A stretch of DNA of 64,000 bases from Opitutaceae bacterium (GTDB taxonomy: Bacteria > Verrucomicrobiota > Verrucomicrobiia > Opitutales > Opitutaceae). The stretch covers positions 55,477 to 119,476 of the forward strand of contig PLTZ01000005.1 in the NCBI GenBank assembly GCA_003164715.1, given 5' to 3'. The notes under the pieces were generated by a model, which was not told where the DNA came from, made no database searches, and saw nothing but the letters and a program-made list of their open reading frames with translations. Positions within the stretch are counted from its first letter, which is position 1, and each line of letters begins with the position of its first letter. The position numbers were made by a program, and so were the translations under genes. Positions 33,583 to 42,730 of this stretch are shown here, in pieces.

Positions 33583-34770
33583 TCAGTGTTGAAAGTTGGC
33601 GGGCGGAAAGAGCCTTGGAAAGTAGGCTCCGAGCACCTTTGCGGGAAGAGCGAGCCTTACGGGCGACTTGGGCGTCAGGGACTTGAGGAGTCCGGCCTCC
33701 ACGGCCGCCGCGAGCGCCGTCCTGCCGGTGCGCTCGCCGGCTCCGGCGACGCGGCCCGCATCGCCGCGGGGAAACTCCCCCCGGTAGAGGGCCTCGCGAA
33801 GGAGCAGGAAGACCCGGGCGGCGTTGTCGCCAAGTCCGGCCTCGCGGCGGACATACTGCTCGATCCGGTCCGCGAGGGTTTCGATCTCGAACACGGCGTC
33901 CATGAAGCTGATCTGGTCGAGCATCACCTTGAGCACGAATTCGCAGAATTCGCGGAGCGCTCGCTCGCTCAGGTGTCCTCGCCCGTCGTCGGCCGAGGAG
34001 GCGCCGCGGGCCCGGTCGGCATTCGCCAGGCGCTCATAGTATTCCTTTCGCTCGAACGCCAATCCCCGGGACAGCGACCAAAGGCCGCCCGAGTCCACGC
34101 CAAGTTGGCGCAGCAGCGTGTCCGAGAACAGGCGGACAACGCGGCCGTTGCCGTCGCGAAAGGGATGGATCCACGCGAGTCGGTGGTGGCTCGCCGCCAC
34201 GGCGACGATCTTCGATGCGGTCGAAAGCTCGAGGCTCTCATAGCGCAGGCGGAAATTGCGCATCAGCCCGGGCAGGAGCTCGAATGGCGGGGCGACGTGC
34301 GTGCCGACTTGGACGTTGCTTGTGCGCAGCACGCCGGGCGTCAGGGGAACCTTGGCGCCGGACCGCGTGGTGGCGGTGCAGAGCGACGCCGGGAGCGCCG
34401 AGTAGAACCGGTTGTGAAGCTCGCAGAGGAATTCCTGGGCATAAGGGGACCCCGCGTAGCCGGCGGCCCAGGTCTGGCACGCGAGGTGCGCGAGCGCGAG
34501 GCCCTGGAGGTCGCGCTTTTCGGGCTCCGCCGAGAAGTCGTTGTGAAGCGCGGCCTCGATGTCGGGCACAAGCGTCTGCTGCCCCTCGATGAGGTTCGAG
34601 TAGTAGCAGTGCATCAGCCGCGTGACCCCGGCCAGCTCCTGCATGAGCGCAGGGCGAAGCTTGGTCTGCAGCTGGCCCGCACGCAGGATCACAAGGCAGG
34701 CGAGGTCCTCCAGGTGAGACCTGTGCTGTTCGGGAAATGCGGGCTCGAATGAGGTTTCGGTAATGACCAT
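33583..34770 (-). CDS. Fic-domain protein (class II, self-inhibited AMP-transferase-like)
   Basis: A 395-residue protein. The Fic motif is complete: IHPFRDGNGRVVRLF, with catalytic His near residue 203. An N-terminal inhibitory helix motif (S/T)xxxE(G/N) is present as SNLIEG (near 57-62), placing it in class II, where the Glu blocks productive ATP binding. The C-terminal part is a winged-helix-like region ending AAAVEAGLLKSLTPKSPVR, as in Fic/DUF4172-type regulators. Fic enzymes usually transfer AMP to target proteins. Start ATG at 34770. No antitoxin gene is adjacent. The region upstream is AT-rich with repeated sites, which suggests autoregulation. Confidence 0.92.
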   Translation of the reverse strand: MVITETSFEPAFPEQHRSHLEDLACLVILRAGQLQTKLRPALMQELAGVTRLMHCYYSNLIEGQQTLVPDIEAALHNDFSAEPEKRDLQGLALAHLACQTWAAGYAGSPYAQEFLCELHNRFYSALPASLCTATTRSGAKVPLTPGVLRTSNVQVGTHVAPPFELLPGLMRNFRLRYESLELSTASKIVAVAASHHRLAWIHPFRDGNGRVVRLFSDTLLRQLGVDSGGLWSLSRGLAFERKEYYERLANADRARGASSADDGRGHLSERALREFCEFVLKVMLDQISFMDAVFEIETLADRIEQYVRREAGLGDNAARVFLLLREALYRGEFPRGDAGRVAGAGERTGRTALAAAVEAGLLKSLTPKSPVRLALPAKVLGAYFPRLFPPANFQH

Positions 34771-34881
34771 TTATTGCCGATCTTATTGCCGATCATTACA
34801 TCATAGTCATTATTGTAAAGCAATAAGTTACATATTGATAATCCATACAGATTGCCAATTGTTGCCGATCTTATTGCCGAT
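34771..34881. promoter_or_regulatory. repeat-rich AT-rich control region of the Fic gene
   Basis: An exact 20-bp direct repeat TTGCCGATCTTATTGCCGAT is found at 34774-34793 and 34862-34881. Each copy contains two TTGCCGAT units, giving four in all. Between them lies an AT-rich stretch with an inverted TTATTG/CAATAA pair (34810-34826). The first copy begins 3 bp upstream of the Fic ATG and covers the expected ribosome binding site. The arrangement looks like paired operators flanking a promoter. Confidence 0.7.
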
Positions 34882-34947
34882 GTTGCCACGTAAATGCCGT
34901 CTCGCTGTGAACCGAGCGGCTGGCGCCGAACGCAGCAGGGGTTCGGC

Positions 34948-35181
34948 TCAGCGCTTCGGGGCGCCCGAACGGTGCGCCAGCCTCCAGCGCCGCATGGCCA
35001 CGACCGCCCAAACCGTCTCCACCACCCCAAACGGCCATGCCCCCTGAAGGAACCCGTACACCGAGCCGAGGACGCATGCGGCCGCGAAAGCCAGGATGTA
35101 CCCCCGGTTCCGCGCCTCGAGGGCGTAGAAGACGAGCATCGCCGTCACCGCAAAGAGGCCGAAGAGCGTCAGTCGATCCAT
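34948..35181 (-). CDS. small two-TM membrane protein
   Basis: A 77-residue protein with two hydrophobic helices (about 5-20 and 28-60) separated by the loop ALEARNRG, and a short basic tail (MRRWRLAHRSG). A pattern of this kind (LTLFGLFAVTAMLV...FLQGAWPFGVVETVWAVVA) recurs in small uncharacterised inner-membrane proteins of many genomes. Function unknown. It is preferred over the overlapping longer frames, which are low-complexity Arg/Pro/Gly strings. Confidence 0.75.
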   Translation of the reverse strand: MDRLTLFGLFAVTAMLVFYALEARNRGYILAFAAACVLGSVYGFLQGAWPFGVVETVWAVVAMRRWRLAHRSGAPKR

Positions 35182-35310
35182 GTCCGGTCAAGCCTACCCA
35201 TGAGCGAGGAGCGCTAGCGAGAAGATCTGGCCGCATCCGGCTCGAGACCGGCCGCCGGGAATGGTTTTCATTTGAGCCGGGCCAGCCCTTCCGGTCGAAT
35301 CGCATCCGCC

Positions 35311-36411
35311 ATGCCGCCCGCCACGACGAGAACCTTTTCCTTCATATGCGGCCAGGATGACTTTCTGGTGGGCCGCATGGGCAAGAAGCGCTTCGACGAG
35401 CTCGCGGGCGACAACACCGACGAGTTTTCGCGCGAGATCGTCAACGGATTCGCGGCAAACGTGGACGAGGTCGAGGCCGCCGTGAACCGGTTCCGCGAGT
35501 CCGTGCAGACGATGCCGATGTTCGGCGGCCGCAGGGTCGTGTGGCTGAAGGACGTCAATTTCCTGGCGGACACCGTGACGGGAAAGGCCGAGACGACCCT
35601 CAAGTGCGTCGAGGACCTCCAGGAGCTTCTCCAGTCCGTGAACCCCGAGGAGACGGCGGTCCTCATCACGGCGGCTCCCGTGGACCGGAGGCGGTCCTTT
35701 GCGAAGTGGTGCGAGAGGAGCGCCGAGTTCGCGCTGGCCGACGGCGGGGAAGACGCCGAGGGCCTCGGCGCCGTGGTCCAGGCGGAGGCCGCCTCGGTGG
35801 GCGTCCAGTTCGGCCCCGGCGCGCTGGAGCTCCTGCTGGCCAGGATAGGCCCCAACACGAGGCTCCTCATCGAGGAGGTCCACAAGCTGGCGGCGTATTC
35901 CGCCGACGGAAAGAGCATAGAGGAGGCGGCCGTCGCCGAGTTGACCCCCAACGCCGCGCAGGGCGACTTCTTCGAGACGGCCGACGCGTTCTTCAGCGGC
36001 GACCTCCAGTGGGCGCTGGCCGCCCTCAAGCGGCACTTCTTTGCCGGCGGGGACGCCCGCCCGGTCCTCGCCGCCCTCCAGAACCGCAACCGGATCCTGA
36101 TCCAGGTGCGCGCGCTTTCCGACGCCGGCGACGCCAGGGTCGGGCCGCGCGGCGTTGACGGGCTCCAGCGGGCGGCGGAGGCGTACGGCCCGAAGTTCGG
36201 CGAGGCGGCCGGCGAGAAGAGCTCGTACAACGTCTTCACCCAGAATCCCTGGTACGTGGGCAAGCTCGCCGGAGCGGCCCCCCTGCCCCCCCTTCGCCGC
36301 CTGATCGACAACCAGAGGGAGTTCACCCGGGCCTTCGAGGAGATCATCCGCAGGCCGGACGCCCAGGAGGAGGTCCTGCGCGACATGACGGTGCGCTGCC
36401 TGGTGGCGTAG
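35311..36411 (+). CDS. holA: DNA polymerase III delta subunit
   Basis: A 366-residue clamp-loader subunit. The N-terminal pattern is SFICGQDDFLVGRMGKKRF (typical delta start [FY]xxGxDxFL). It continues with RFRESVQTMPMFGGRRVVWLKD, then the CERSAEFAL region and the helical collar domain at the C-terminus. HolA opens the beta sliding clamp in the DnaX complex. The ATG at 35311 is used; the longer frame from 35272 adds residues without similarity. Followed 70 bp later by purB. Confidence 0.85.
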   Translation: MPPATTRTFSFICGQDDFLVGRMGKKRFDELAGDNTDEFSREIVNGFAANVDEVEAAVNRFRESVQTMPMFGGRRVVWLKDVNFLADTVTGKAETTLKCVEDLQELLQSVNPEETAVLITAAPVDRRRSFAKWCERSAEFALADGGEDAEGLGAVVQAEAASVGVQFGPGALELLLARIGPNTRLLIEEVHKLAAYSADGKSIEEAAVAELTPNAAQGDFFETADAFFSGDLQWALAALKRHFFAGGDARPVLAALQNRNRILIQVRALSDAGDARVGPRGVDGLQRAAEAYGPKFGEAAGEKSSYNVFTQNPWYVGKLAGAAPLPPLRRLIDNQREFTRAFEEIIRRPDAQEEVLRDMTVRCLVA

Positions 36412-36481
36412 CCGTCCGGAGGGTCCGCCTCGCTTTTCCGTTGGCGTTCGGGCCCCGGGGTCCTTTACTCGGCGGCTTCGC

Positions 36482-37930
36482 GTGAACGAGTCGGCCGCCA
36501 CCCCAATCCACGAGCCCGTCCCCAATGTCCTCGCCGAGCGCTATGCGTCGGAGGCGATGCGGGACGTCTGGTCCAGGCGCGGCAAGGTCCTTCTCGAGCG
36601 CGATTTCTGGATCGCGGTCATGAAGGCGCAGCGGGACCTCGGCGTCCCGATCCCCGCCGATGCGATCCGGGACTACGAGCGGGTCAAGGACCGGATCGAC
36701 CTTGAGTCCATCGCGAAGCGCGAGCGCGTGACGCTCCACGACGTCAAGGCGCGCATCGAGGAGTTCTCGGACCTCGCGAAGCGCCAGTTCATCCACTTGG
36801 GGCTCACCAGCCGCGACCTGACCGAGAACGTCGAGCAGCTGCAAATCTTCCAGTCGCTGAAGATCGTCCGCAAGAAGGCGGTGGCGGCGCTCCTCGCGCT
36901 CGCTCGCCGCGCGGAGGAGCACCGCGACCTGATGATCACGGGGCGCACCCACAACGTCCCGGCCCAGCCGACGACGCTCGGCAAGCGCATGGCGATGTTC
37001 GGGCAGGAGATGCTGATCGCGCTCGACCGGCTCGAGGGGCTGATCGACCGCTACCCGGTGCGCGGGCTCAAGGGCGCGGTCGGCACGCAGCTTGACCAGC
37101 TGACGCTCCTCGGAGGCAAGGCCGACAAGGTCGCGAGCCTGGAGAGCCGCGTCCTCAAGCACCTGGGCCTCCCCGCCTCGCTTGGAAACGTGGGCCAGGT
37201 GTATCCCCGCGGCCTCGACTTTGAGGTGGTCTCGGCCCTCCACCAGGTGGGGGCCGCCGCCGCAAGCTTCGCCACGACGATGCGCCTCATGGCGGGGGCC
37301 GGGCTCCTGACCGAGGGGTTCCAGGAGGGCCAGGTGGGCTCCTCCGCGATGCCGCACAAGGCGAACGCGCGCAACTGCGAGCGGATCTGCGGGTTCTCCA
37401 CCGTCATCGGGGGCTATGTGACCATGACGGGCTCGCTCGCCGGAGACCAGTGGAACGAGGGCGACATCTCGTGCTCGGTGGTCCGGAGGGTGGCACTGCC
37501 GGACGCGTTCTTCGCGATCGACGGGAGCCTGGAGACGCTCCTGACCGTGCTCGAACAGATGGAGGCGTTCCCTTCCGCGATCGCGCAGGAAAACGAGCGC
37601 AGCCTCCCCTTCCTCGCGAGCACCACCATCCTCATGGAGGCGGTGAAGCGCGGGGCCGGGCGCGAGACCGCGCACGAGGCGATCAAGGAGCACTCGCTTG
37701 CGGCCGTGAAGGCCATGCGCTCGGGCGCGGCCGGGCCCGATCTCCTCGACCGGCTGGCGGCGGACCGCAGGATCGGCCTGGGCAAGAAGGCCCTTCTCGG
37801 AATCCTTGCGGAAAGCGCGCGTTTTGTCGGTGCGGCCCCCGACCAGGTCGACGCCTTCGTCGCGGAGGTTAAGCCTCTTGCGAAACGCGTGAAGGGTGCC
37901 GCCGAGTACCGTCCGGCGCGGCTCCTGTAG
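36482..37930 (+). CDS. purB: adenylosuccinate lyase
   Basis: A 482-residue fumarase/aspartase-superfamily enzyme. The signature loop GSSAMPHKANARNCE (about 287-301) is present, as are TSRDLTENVEQLQI near 115 and GRTHNVPAQPTTLGKR near 155 that carries the catalytic His. The C-terminal part matches the ADSL domain. It acts twice in purine synthesis, releasing fumarate from SAICAR and adenylosuccinate. GTG start at 36482. A small hairpin with a U run follows the stop. Confidence 0.95.
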   Translation: MNESAATPIHEPVPNVLAERYASEAMRDVWSRRGKVLLERDFWIAVMKAQRDLGVPIPADAIRDYERVKDRIDLESIAKRERVTLHDVKARIEEFSDLAKRQFIHLGLTSRDLTENVEQLQIFQSLKIVRKKAVAALLALARRAEEHRDLMITGRTHNVPAQPTTLGKRMAMFGQEMLIALDRLEGLIDRYPVRGLKGAVGTQLDQLTLLGGKADKVASLESRVLKHLGLPASLGNVGQVYPRGLDFEVVSALHQVGAAAASFATTMRLMAGAGLLTEGFQEGQVGSSAMPHKANARNCERICGFSTVIGGYVTMTGSLAGDQWNEGDISCSVVRRVALPDAFFAIDGSLETLLTVLEQMEAFPSAIAQENERSLPFLASTTILMEAVKRGAGRETAHEAIKEHSLAAVKAMRSGAAGPDLLDRLAADRRIGLGKKALLGILAESARFVGAAPDQVDAFVAEVKPLAKRVKGAAEYRPARLL

Positions 37931-37937
37931 CTCTGAT

Positions 37938-37957
37938 TTCGGCGCCGCCGAAGTTTT
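37938..37957 (+). terminator. short hairpin-U terminator after purB
   Basis: TTCGGC, a GCC loop and GCCGAA form a 6-bp stem with a 3-nt loop, followed by G and four U. It starts 8 bp after the purB stop. The stem is short, so termination may be partial. Confidence 0.5.
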
Positions 37958-38028
37958 AAATTGCGCCCCCTTAGGGGATGGGCTTTCTTGGACCCTCACT
38001 GTCCTGACTACACCTCACACCCTTTCAC

Positions 38029-39285
38029 ATGGCTGATCTCATAGGCAACATTCTGGTGGGCCAATCCGGCGGACCTACCTCCGTCATCAACGCAAGCCTG
38101 GCTGGCATCGTCTCAGAGGCGCTCAACCATGAATCCATCGAGGAGATCTACGGCGGCCTGAACGGCGTGCTCGGCATCCTCCAGGAGGAGATCGTGGATC
38201 TGGCCTCGGAGTCCCAGCAGCAGGTCCGCGCGCTCCGCCACACCCCGGGCGCCGCGCTCGGCACGTGCCGCTACAAGCTGAAGAAGCAGCAGGACTTCGA
38301 GCGGGTGCTGGAGGTTTTCAAGGCCCACAACATCCGCTATTTCCTCTACATCGGAGGCAACGACTCCCAGGACACCGCGGACAAGATCGCCAAGCTCGCG
38401 CAGCAGCAGGGCTACGAGCTCAGGGTCATCGGTGTTCCGAAGACGATCGACAACGACCTGACCGGCACCGACCACTGCCCGGGCTACGGCAGCGTGGTGA
38501 AATACCTTTCGACGACCATCCGCGAGCTCGCCTGCGACAACGAGGCGATGGGCCAGGGCGACCTGGTCTCTATTGTGGAGGTCATGGGCCGGAGCGCCGG
38601 CTGGATCGCGGCCGGCACCGCGCTGGCCAAGCGCCGCGACCATCCCCACGACCCTCCGCACGTCATCCTCCTGCCCGAGGTCCCGTTCAACCAGGAGAAG
38701 GTCCTGGAGGACGTCAGGCGGGTCCTCAAGCGCGAGCGCTACTGCATGATCGTCGTGGCCGAGGGGCTGGTCGACGCCGACGGTAACTACCTCGCCGCCG
38801 ACTCCGCCACGGACGCCTTCGGGCATGCCAGGCTCGGCGGCGCCGGCGAGGCGCTCGGCGAGATCATCGAGGCCGGGATCCCGAACGCGAAGGTCCGCGT
38901 CGCCCGCCCCGGGCTCATCCAGCGCGCGGCGGCCCACGCGGCCTCCAAGACGGACGCCGACGAGGCGTTCCTCGCGGGGCAGGCGGCGGTGCGCGCGGCA
39001 ATCGCGGGCGAGACCGACAAGATGGTCACGCTTGTCCGCGGCGAGACCGAGCACTACACGGTCGAGACCGGCCTCGCCCCCTTGAGCGAGATCGCGAACG
39101 GCACGAAGAAGCTTCCGCGCGAGTGGATCAACGAGGATCTGATCAGCATGAACTTCCAGTTCCTGCGCTACGCGCAGCCGCTCATCCAGGGAGAGGTGGT
39201 GCTGCCCTACGACACCGGCGTGCCGGTCTACGCGAAGCTGGACAAGGTCCGGGTGGACAAGGTCCTCCCGGCCTACGAGGTCTAA
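38029..39285 (+). CDS. pfp: pyrophosphate-dependent 6-phosphofructokinase
   Basis: A 418-residue PFK-family enzyme. The N-terminal VGQSGGPTSVINASLAG binds phosphate donor. GGNDSQDTADKI replaces the GGDGS of ATP-dependent enzymes, and VPKTIDNDLTGTDHCPGYGS carries the Lys typical of PPi use. MGRSAGWIAAGTALA binds fructose 6-phosphate. These residues indicate a reversible PPi-dependent enzyme that works in glycolysis and gluconeogenesis. The length fits the ~420-residue short PPi-PFK group. It appears to be a single-gene unit. Confidence 0.93.
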   Translation: MADLIGNILVGQSGGPTSVINASLAGIVSEALNHESIEEIYGGLNGVLGILQEEIVDLASESQQQVRALRHTPGAALGTCRYKLKKQQDFERVLEVFKAHNIRYFLYIGGNDSQDTADKIAKLAQQQGYELRVIGVPKTIDNDLTGTDHCPGYGSVVKYLSTTIRELACDNEAMGQGDLVSIVEVMGRSAGWIAAGTALAKRRDHPHDPPHVILLPEVPFNQEKVLEDVRRVLKRERYCMIVVAEGLVDADGNYLAADSATDAFGHARLGGAGEALGEIIEAGIPNAKVRVARPGLIQRAAAHAASKTDADEAFLAGQAAVRAAIAGETDKMVTLVRGETEHYTVETGLAPLSEIANGTKKLPREWINEDLISMNFQFLRYAQPLIQGEVVLPYDTGVPVYAKLDKVRVDKVLPAYEV

Positions 39286-39479
39286 TCCAGGGTCCTGGAG
39301 GCCACGAACGGCTCCTCGCGAAGGCGCTGGGGGCCGCTTGGGTCAATGTTGGGGAGGGCGCGCAAAATTGGCCAATTCCCCCCGCCCCGACAAGCGCGGG
39401 AGAGCAACTTGTTGGTTTGCCTCCGCGGACGGCCGTATCCCATGGTGGCCCGGTTTCCCCAAGGACCCCGACCAGCCCT

Positions 39480-40445
39480 ATGATGGCCCCCAACGCCCCT
39501 GAGACGCGCCCGAGCCCCCTGCGGACCGCGGCGTCGCTCCTCGCGGCGGCCCTCTGGGCCGGGCTCGTGGTGCTCGTAAAACGGTTTCCCCCGGACGGGC
39601 GCGACCACGGCGACCTAGGCCAGTTCGTGGGGAGGCTTCATCCGCTGCTCGTCCACGGGCCGGTCGCGCTCCTCATCCTCGTCCCCGCCATGGAGCTTGC
39701 CGGGATGCGCCGGGACTGGGCGCACCTGCGCTCCGCCGCCGGATGGATCCTGGCCGTCGCGGCGGCCGCCATCTTTGCCGCCGCGTTCGACGGATGGCTC
39801 CTTGCCTTGAGCGGAGGCTACCGGGGCCGCGACGTGACCCGCCACCTTTGGGGCGGCGTCACGCTGGCGGCGGTCTGCGCCGTAGCGCTGCGGGCCCGCC
39901 TCGGCAGAGGGACCGGCCCGGCGCGCGCCGCCTACCCTCTCCTCCTCGCCGCCTCGCTCGGCCTCATGGTCTGGACGGCCGACGGAGGCGGCGCGATCAC
40001 CCACGGTGACGGCTACCTGACCGCCAAGATGCCCCCGCAGCTGAGGGCCTGGTTCGGCATGCCCGCCCTGCCCGCGAAGCCGGCTGAGGCCGGTCCGGGT
40101 GTCCCCGGTGCGTTCCATGCCGGCCTTTTGAGCGCGGACCCGTCCAACCCGGCGTTCTACCCGGTTCACATCGCCCCCCTCTTCGCCCGAAGCTGCGTGT
40201 CCTGCCACAAGCCCGAGAAGCACAAGGGCGGCCTCCGGCTCGATTCGTACGAGCAGCTGATGCGCGGGGGCGAGGACGGGAAGGTGGTCGTGCCGGGTAG
40301 TCCCTGGGCGAGCGACATGATCCGCAGGCTCAAGCTGCCGCCAAACGACGACGACTCGATGCCCTCCGACGGCGAGAAGCCGTTCACGCCCGAGGAGACC
40401 CAGATGCTCGATAGCTGGATCGCCGCCGGGGCCAAAGGCGGCTGA
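39480..40445 (+). CDS. DUF2231-like membrane protein with C-terminal single-haem cytochrome c domain
   Basis: A 321-residue protein. The N-terminal two thirds have about five TMs, including RLHPLLVHGPVALLILVPAMEL, a DUF2231-type segment. The C-terminal periplasmic part holds one c-type haem site, CVSCHKPEKHKGGLRLDSYEQLMRGG, the planctomycete-type cytochrome C (PSCyt1) signature, and an axial Met in DSMPSDGEKPFTPEE. Such proteins are widespread in Verrucomicrobiota and Planctomycetota, with unclear electron partners. The start is one of two adjacent ATGs at 39480/39483; the frame upstream to 39123 overlaps pfp. A dsbD-like gene, 58 bp downstream, could help keep the haem-site cysteines reduced. 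Confidence 0.88.
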   Translation: MMAPNAPETRPSPLRTAASLLAAALWAGLVVLVKRFPPDGRDHGDLGQFVGRLHPLLVHGPVALLILVPAMELAGMRRDWAHLRSAAGWILAVAAAAIFAAAFDGWLLALSGGYRGRDVTRHLWGGVTLAAVCAVALRARLGRGTGPARAAYPLLLAASLGLMVWTADGGGAITHGDGYLTAKMPPQLRAWFGMPALPAKPAEAGPGVPGAFHAGLLSADPSNPAFYPVHIAPLFARSCVSCHKPEKHKGGLRLDSYEQLMRGGEDGKVVVPGSPWASDMIRRLKLPPNDDDSMPSDGEKPFTPEETQMLDSWIAAGAKGG

Positions 40446-40503
40446 ACGCTTGCGGCCGAGGAGCTTGGCTCCACACTGCCCTTTTCCCGTCGAAGAGCCG
40501 TTT

Positions 40504-42567
40504 ATGAAGCGCGCACTAGCCTCCACTGTATTCGCGAGCGTTGCGCTGCTCTGCGCGTCTTCCGCGGCCGTCCGAGCCCAGGTGAGCGCCTCGCTGGTCC
40601 CGGCGGACGCGTCGATCCACGCCGGCACGCCCTTCACGGTGGCGCTGCGCCTCGTGCACCAGCCGCACTGGCACTCGTACTGGGTCAACCCAGGCACGGG
40701 GCTGCCCACGACCCTCAAGTGGACGCTTCCCCAAGGCTGGACGGCGGGTGGGATCCTGTGGCCGGCGCCTGCGCTCTTGACCGACACACGCGGCGCCGCG
40801 ATCGGCAATGGCTACGACGGCGACCTTCTGCTTCCGGTGACCCTCACCCCGCCGGCCGACCTGAAGCCCGGGACGACCGTGGAGCTCCGGGCCGACGCCG
40901 AATGGCTCATGTGCCAGAACGAATGCGTCCCGGGAAGCGCCAAGCTCACGCTCGGCCTTCCCGTCTCGGCCGAGAGTCCCCAGCCCGATCCCGTCTGGGG
41001 GGCCAGGATCCGCGCCGTTCTCTCGCAGCTTCCCGCGGCGGATCCGTCGTGGACGGCGTCCGCGGCGCTTGGTGCGAAGACCGCGACGCTCACGGTCCAG
41101 GCCTCCGCTTCGGCGGCCAGTCCCGCCCAAACGCCGGAGGACCTGCATTTCTTCTCCGAGGACGGGGTCGTCGCCTCCGACCTCCCGCAAACGGTCGCCT
41201 CCGACGGGAAGGGCGGCTTCGTGCTCACGCTCCCGGTCTCCGACGACGCCCCGAAGAACCCGCAACGGCTCGTCGGGGTCCTCACGTCCAAGCAGGGCTG
41301 GCGGACCGACGGATCGCTCCCCGGCCTGCGGATCGACGTCGCTTTCGACGCGCCTCCCGTGCCCGAGGCGGGAGGCCTCATCGGCACGCTCGCCCTGGCC
41401 TTCATCGGGGGACTCATCCTCAACCTGATGCCGTGCGTCTTCCCCGTGCTCGGGATCAAGATCCTCGGATTCGTGAACCAGGCCGGGGCCGACCGCCGGA
41501 AGGTGACGCTCCATGGCCTCGTCTTCGCCGCGGGGGTCGTGCTGTCGTTCTGGGTGCTCGCGGGGGTTCTCGCGGTCCTGCGGGCCGGCGGGAGCCAGCT
41601 CGGCTGGGGCTTCCAGCTGCAGTCCCCGGCGTTCGTGTTCGGCCTCGCCGCGGCCCTGCTCGCCTTCGCGCTCAACCTGAGCGGCGTCTTTGAATTCGGG
41701 CTCACGGCCACGGGGATCGGTTCCCAGCTCCAGTCGAGGTCGGGCCTCGCCGGGTCGTTCCTCACCGGGGCGCTCGCCACGGTCGCCGCGACGCCCTGCG
41801 CGGCGCCCTTCCTCGCTCCGGCGCTCGGCGCCGCGCTCGCGCTCTCGACGGCCGAGTCGTTCGCGATCTTTACCGTTATCGCGATCGGACTCTCCTCGCC
41901 CTACCTGGTCCTCTCGGCGTTTCCGTCGGCTGTGAAGGTGCTCCCGAAGCCCGGGGCGTGGATGGAGACCTTCAAGCAGGCCATGGCGTTCCCGCTCTAT
42001 GCCACGGTCGCCTACCTTGTCTGGGTCCTCGCCGGCCAGGTTCCGGAAAGCGCCTTCCTCTCCGCGCTCCTCGGGCTCGTCCTTGTCGCGATGGGGGTCT
42101 GGTTCTACGGCAGGTGGAACGTCCCGGGCGCCTCCCAAGGAAGGGCCCGGTTCGGGATGGCGGCGTGCCTGGTCTTTCTGGCGCTCGGCGCCTGGGCGGG
42201 CTGGCCGATGCCCGCGGCGGCGACGGACATTGTCTGGGAGAAGTGGAGCCCAGAGTCCGTCGAGAAGCTCCGGTCGGAGAACCGGATTGTCTACGTGGAC
42301 TTCACGGCCCGGTGGTGCGCCACCTGCCAGGCCAACAAGCGCCTTGTGTTCCATTCGGGCGACGTCCTGCGCACGTTCCATGAAAGGCGCATCGCGACCC
42401 TGAGGGGGGACTGGACGAACAAGGATCCCCAGATCACGGCCGAGCTCGCCAAGTACCACCGCGCCGCCGTGCCCTTCAACCTCATCTGGCTACCCGGGCG
42501 CGCGGATCCGATAATCCTTCCGGAGATCCTGACCCCGTCGGTCGTGTTGGGCTCGATCCCCAAGTAG
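40504..42567 (+). CDS. DsbD/ScsB-type thiol:disulfide interchange protein
   Basis: A 687-residue three-domain protein. It has a signal peptide (1-25, ending VRA). The N-terminal periplasmic domain carries a Cys pair in MCQNECVPG (near 140). The central eight-TM DsbD/CcdA domain has the two redox cysteines in LMPCVFPVLG and ATPCAAPFLAP. The C-terminal thioredoxin-like domain has the active site ARWCATCQANK (near 604). It passes electrons from cytoplasmic thioredoxin to periplasmic substrates. The N-domain is of the ScsB/DsbD-2 type rather than classical DsbD-alpha. The preceding cytochrome c gene supports a role in haem-site or oxidoreductase maturation. Confidence 0.9.
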   Translation: MKRALASTVFASVALLCASSAAVRAQVSASLVPADASIHAGTPFTVALRLVHQPHWHSYWVNPGTGLPTTLKWTLPQGWTAGGILWPAPALLTDTRGAAIGNGYDGDLLLPVTLTPPADLKPGTTVELRADAEWLMCQNECVPGSAKLTLGLPVSAESPQPDPVWGARIRAVLSQLPAADPSWTASAALGAKTATLTVQASASAASPAQTPEDLHFFSEDGVVASDLPQTVASDGKGGFVLTLPVSDDAPKNPQRLVGVLTSKQGWRTDGSLPGLRIDVAFDAPPVPEAGGLIGTLALAFIGGLILNLMPCVFPVLGIKILGFVNQAGADRRKVTLHGLVFAAGVVLSFWVLAGVLAVLRAGGSQLGWGFQLQSPAFVFGLAAALLAFALNLSGVFEFGLTATGIGSQLQSRSGLAGSFLTGALATVAATPCAAPFLAPALGAALALSTAESFAIFTVIAIGLSSPYLVLSAFPSAVKVLPKPGAWMETFKQAMAFPLYATVAYLVWVLAGQVPESAFLSALLGLVLVAMGVWFYGRWNVPGASQGRARFGMAACLVFLALGAWAGWPMPAAATDIVWEKWSPESVEKLRSENRIVYVDFTARWCATCQANKRLVFHSGDVLRTFHERRIATLRGDWTNKDPQITAELAKYHRAAVPFNLIWLPGRADPIILPEILTPSVVLGSIPK

Positions 42568-42730
42568 GGAAAGGCCCTCTCAGAATATCGTTAAGCCGCC
42601 GGAAGAAGCAAGAGACGCTGAGCGTCTCAGAACCGATGCATAATGCCATACCCGCCGGTGGCTGATGGCGGTGCCCCGGAATGCGAACGCCTCCCAACCT
42701 AAAGTCGGCGAGGAAGGGAGGCCCGGTAAC
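42568..42730. other. intergenic region downstream of the dsbD-like gene
   Basis: No gene seen. A perfect inverted repeat GAGACGC-TGA-GCGTCTC lies at 42612-42628; it lacks a U run, so it is at best a weak terminator. Confidence 0.3.

Noticed and set aside
34689..35030. 113-residue minus-strand frame spanning the Fic control region
   Set aside because: It reads the operator repeats as IGNKIGNK and the rest as Arg/Pro/Trp-rich noise, and it overlaps the Fic start in another frame.
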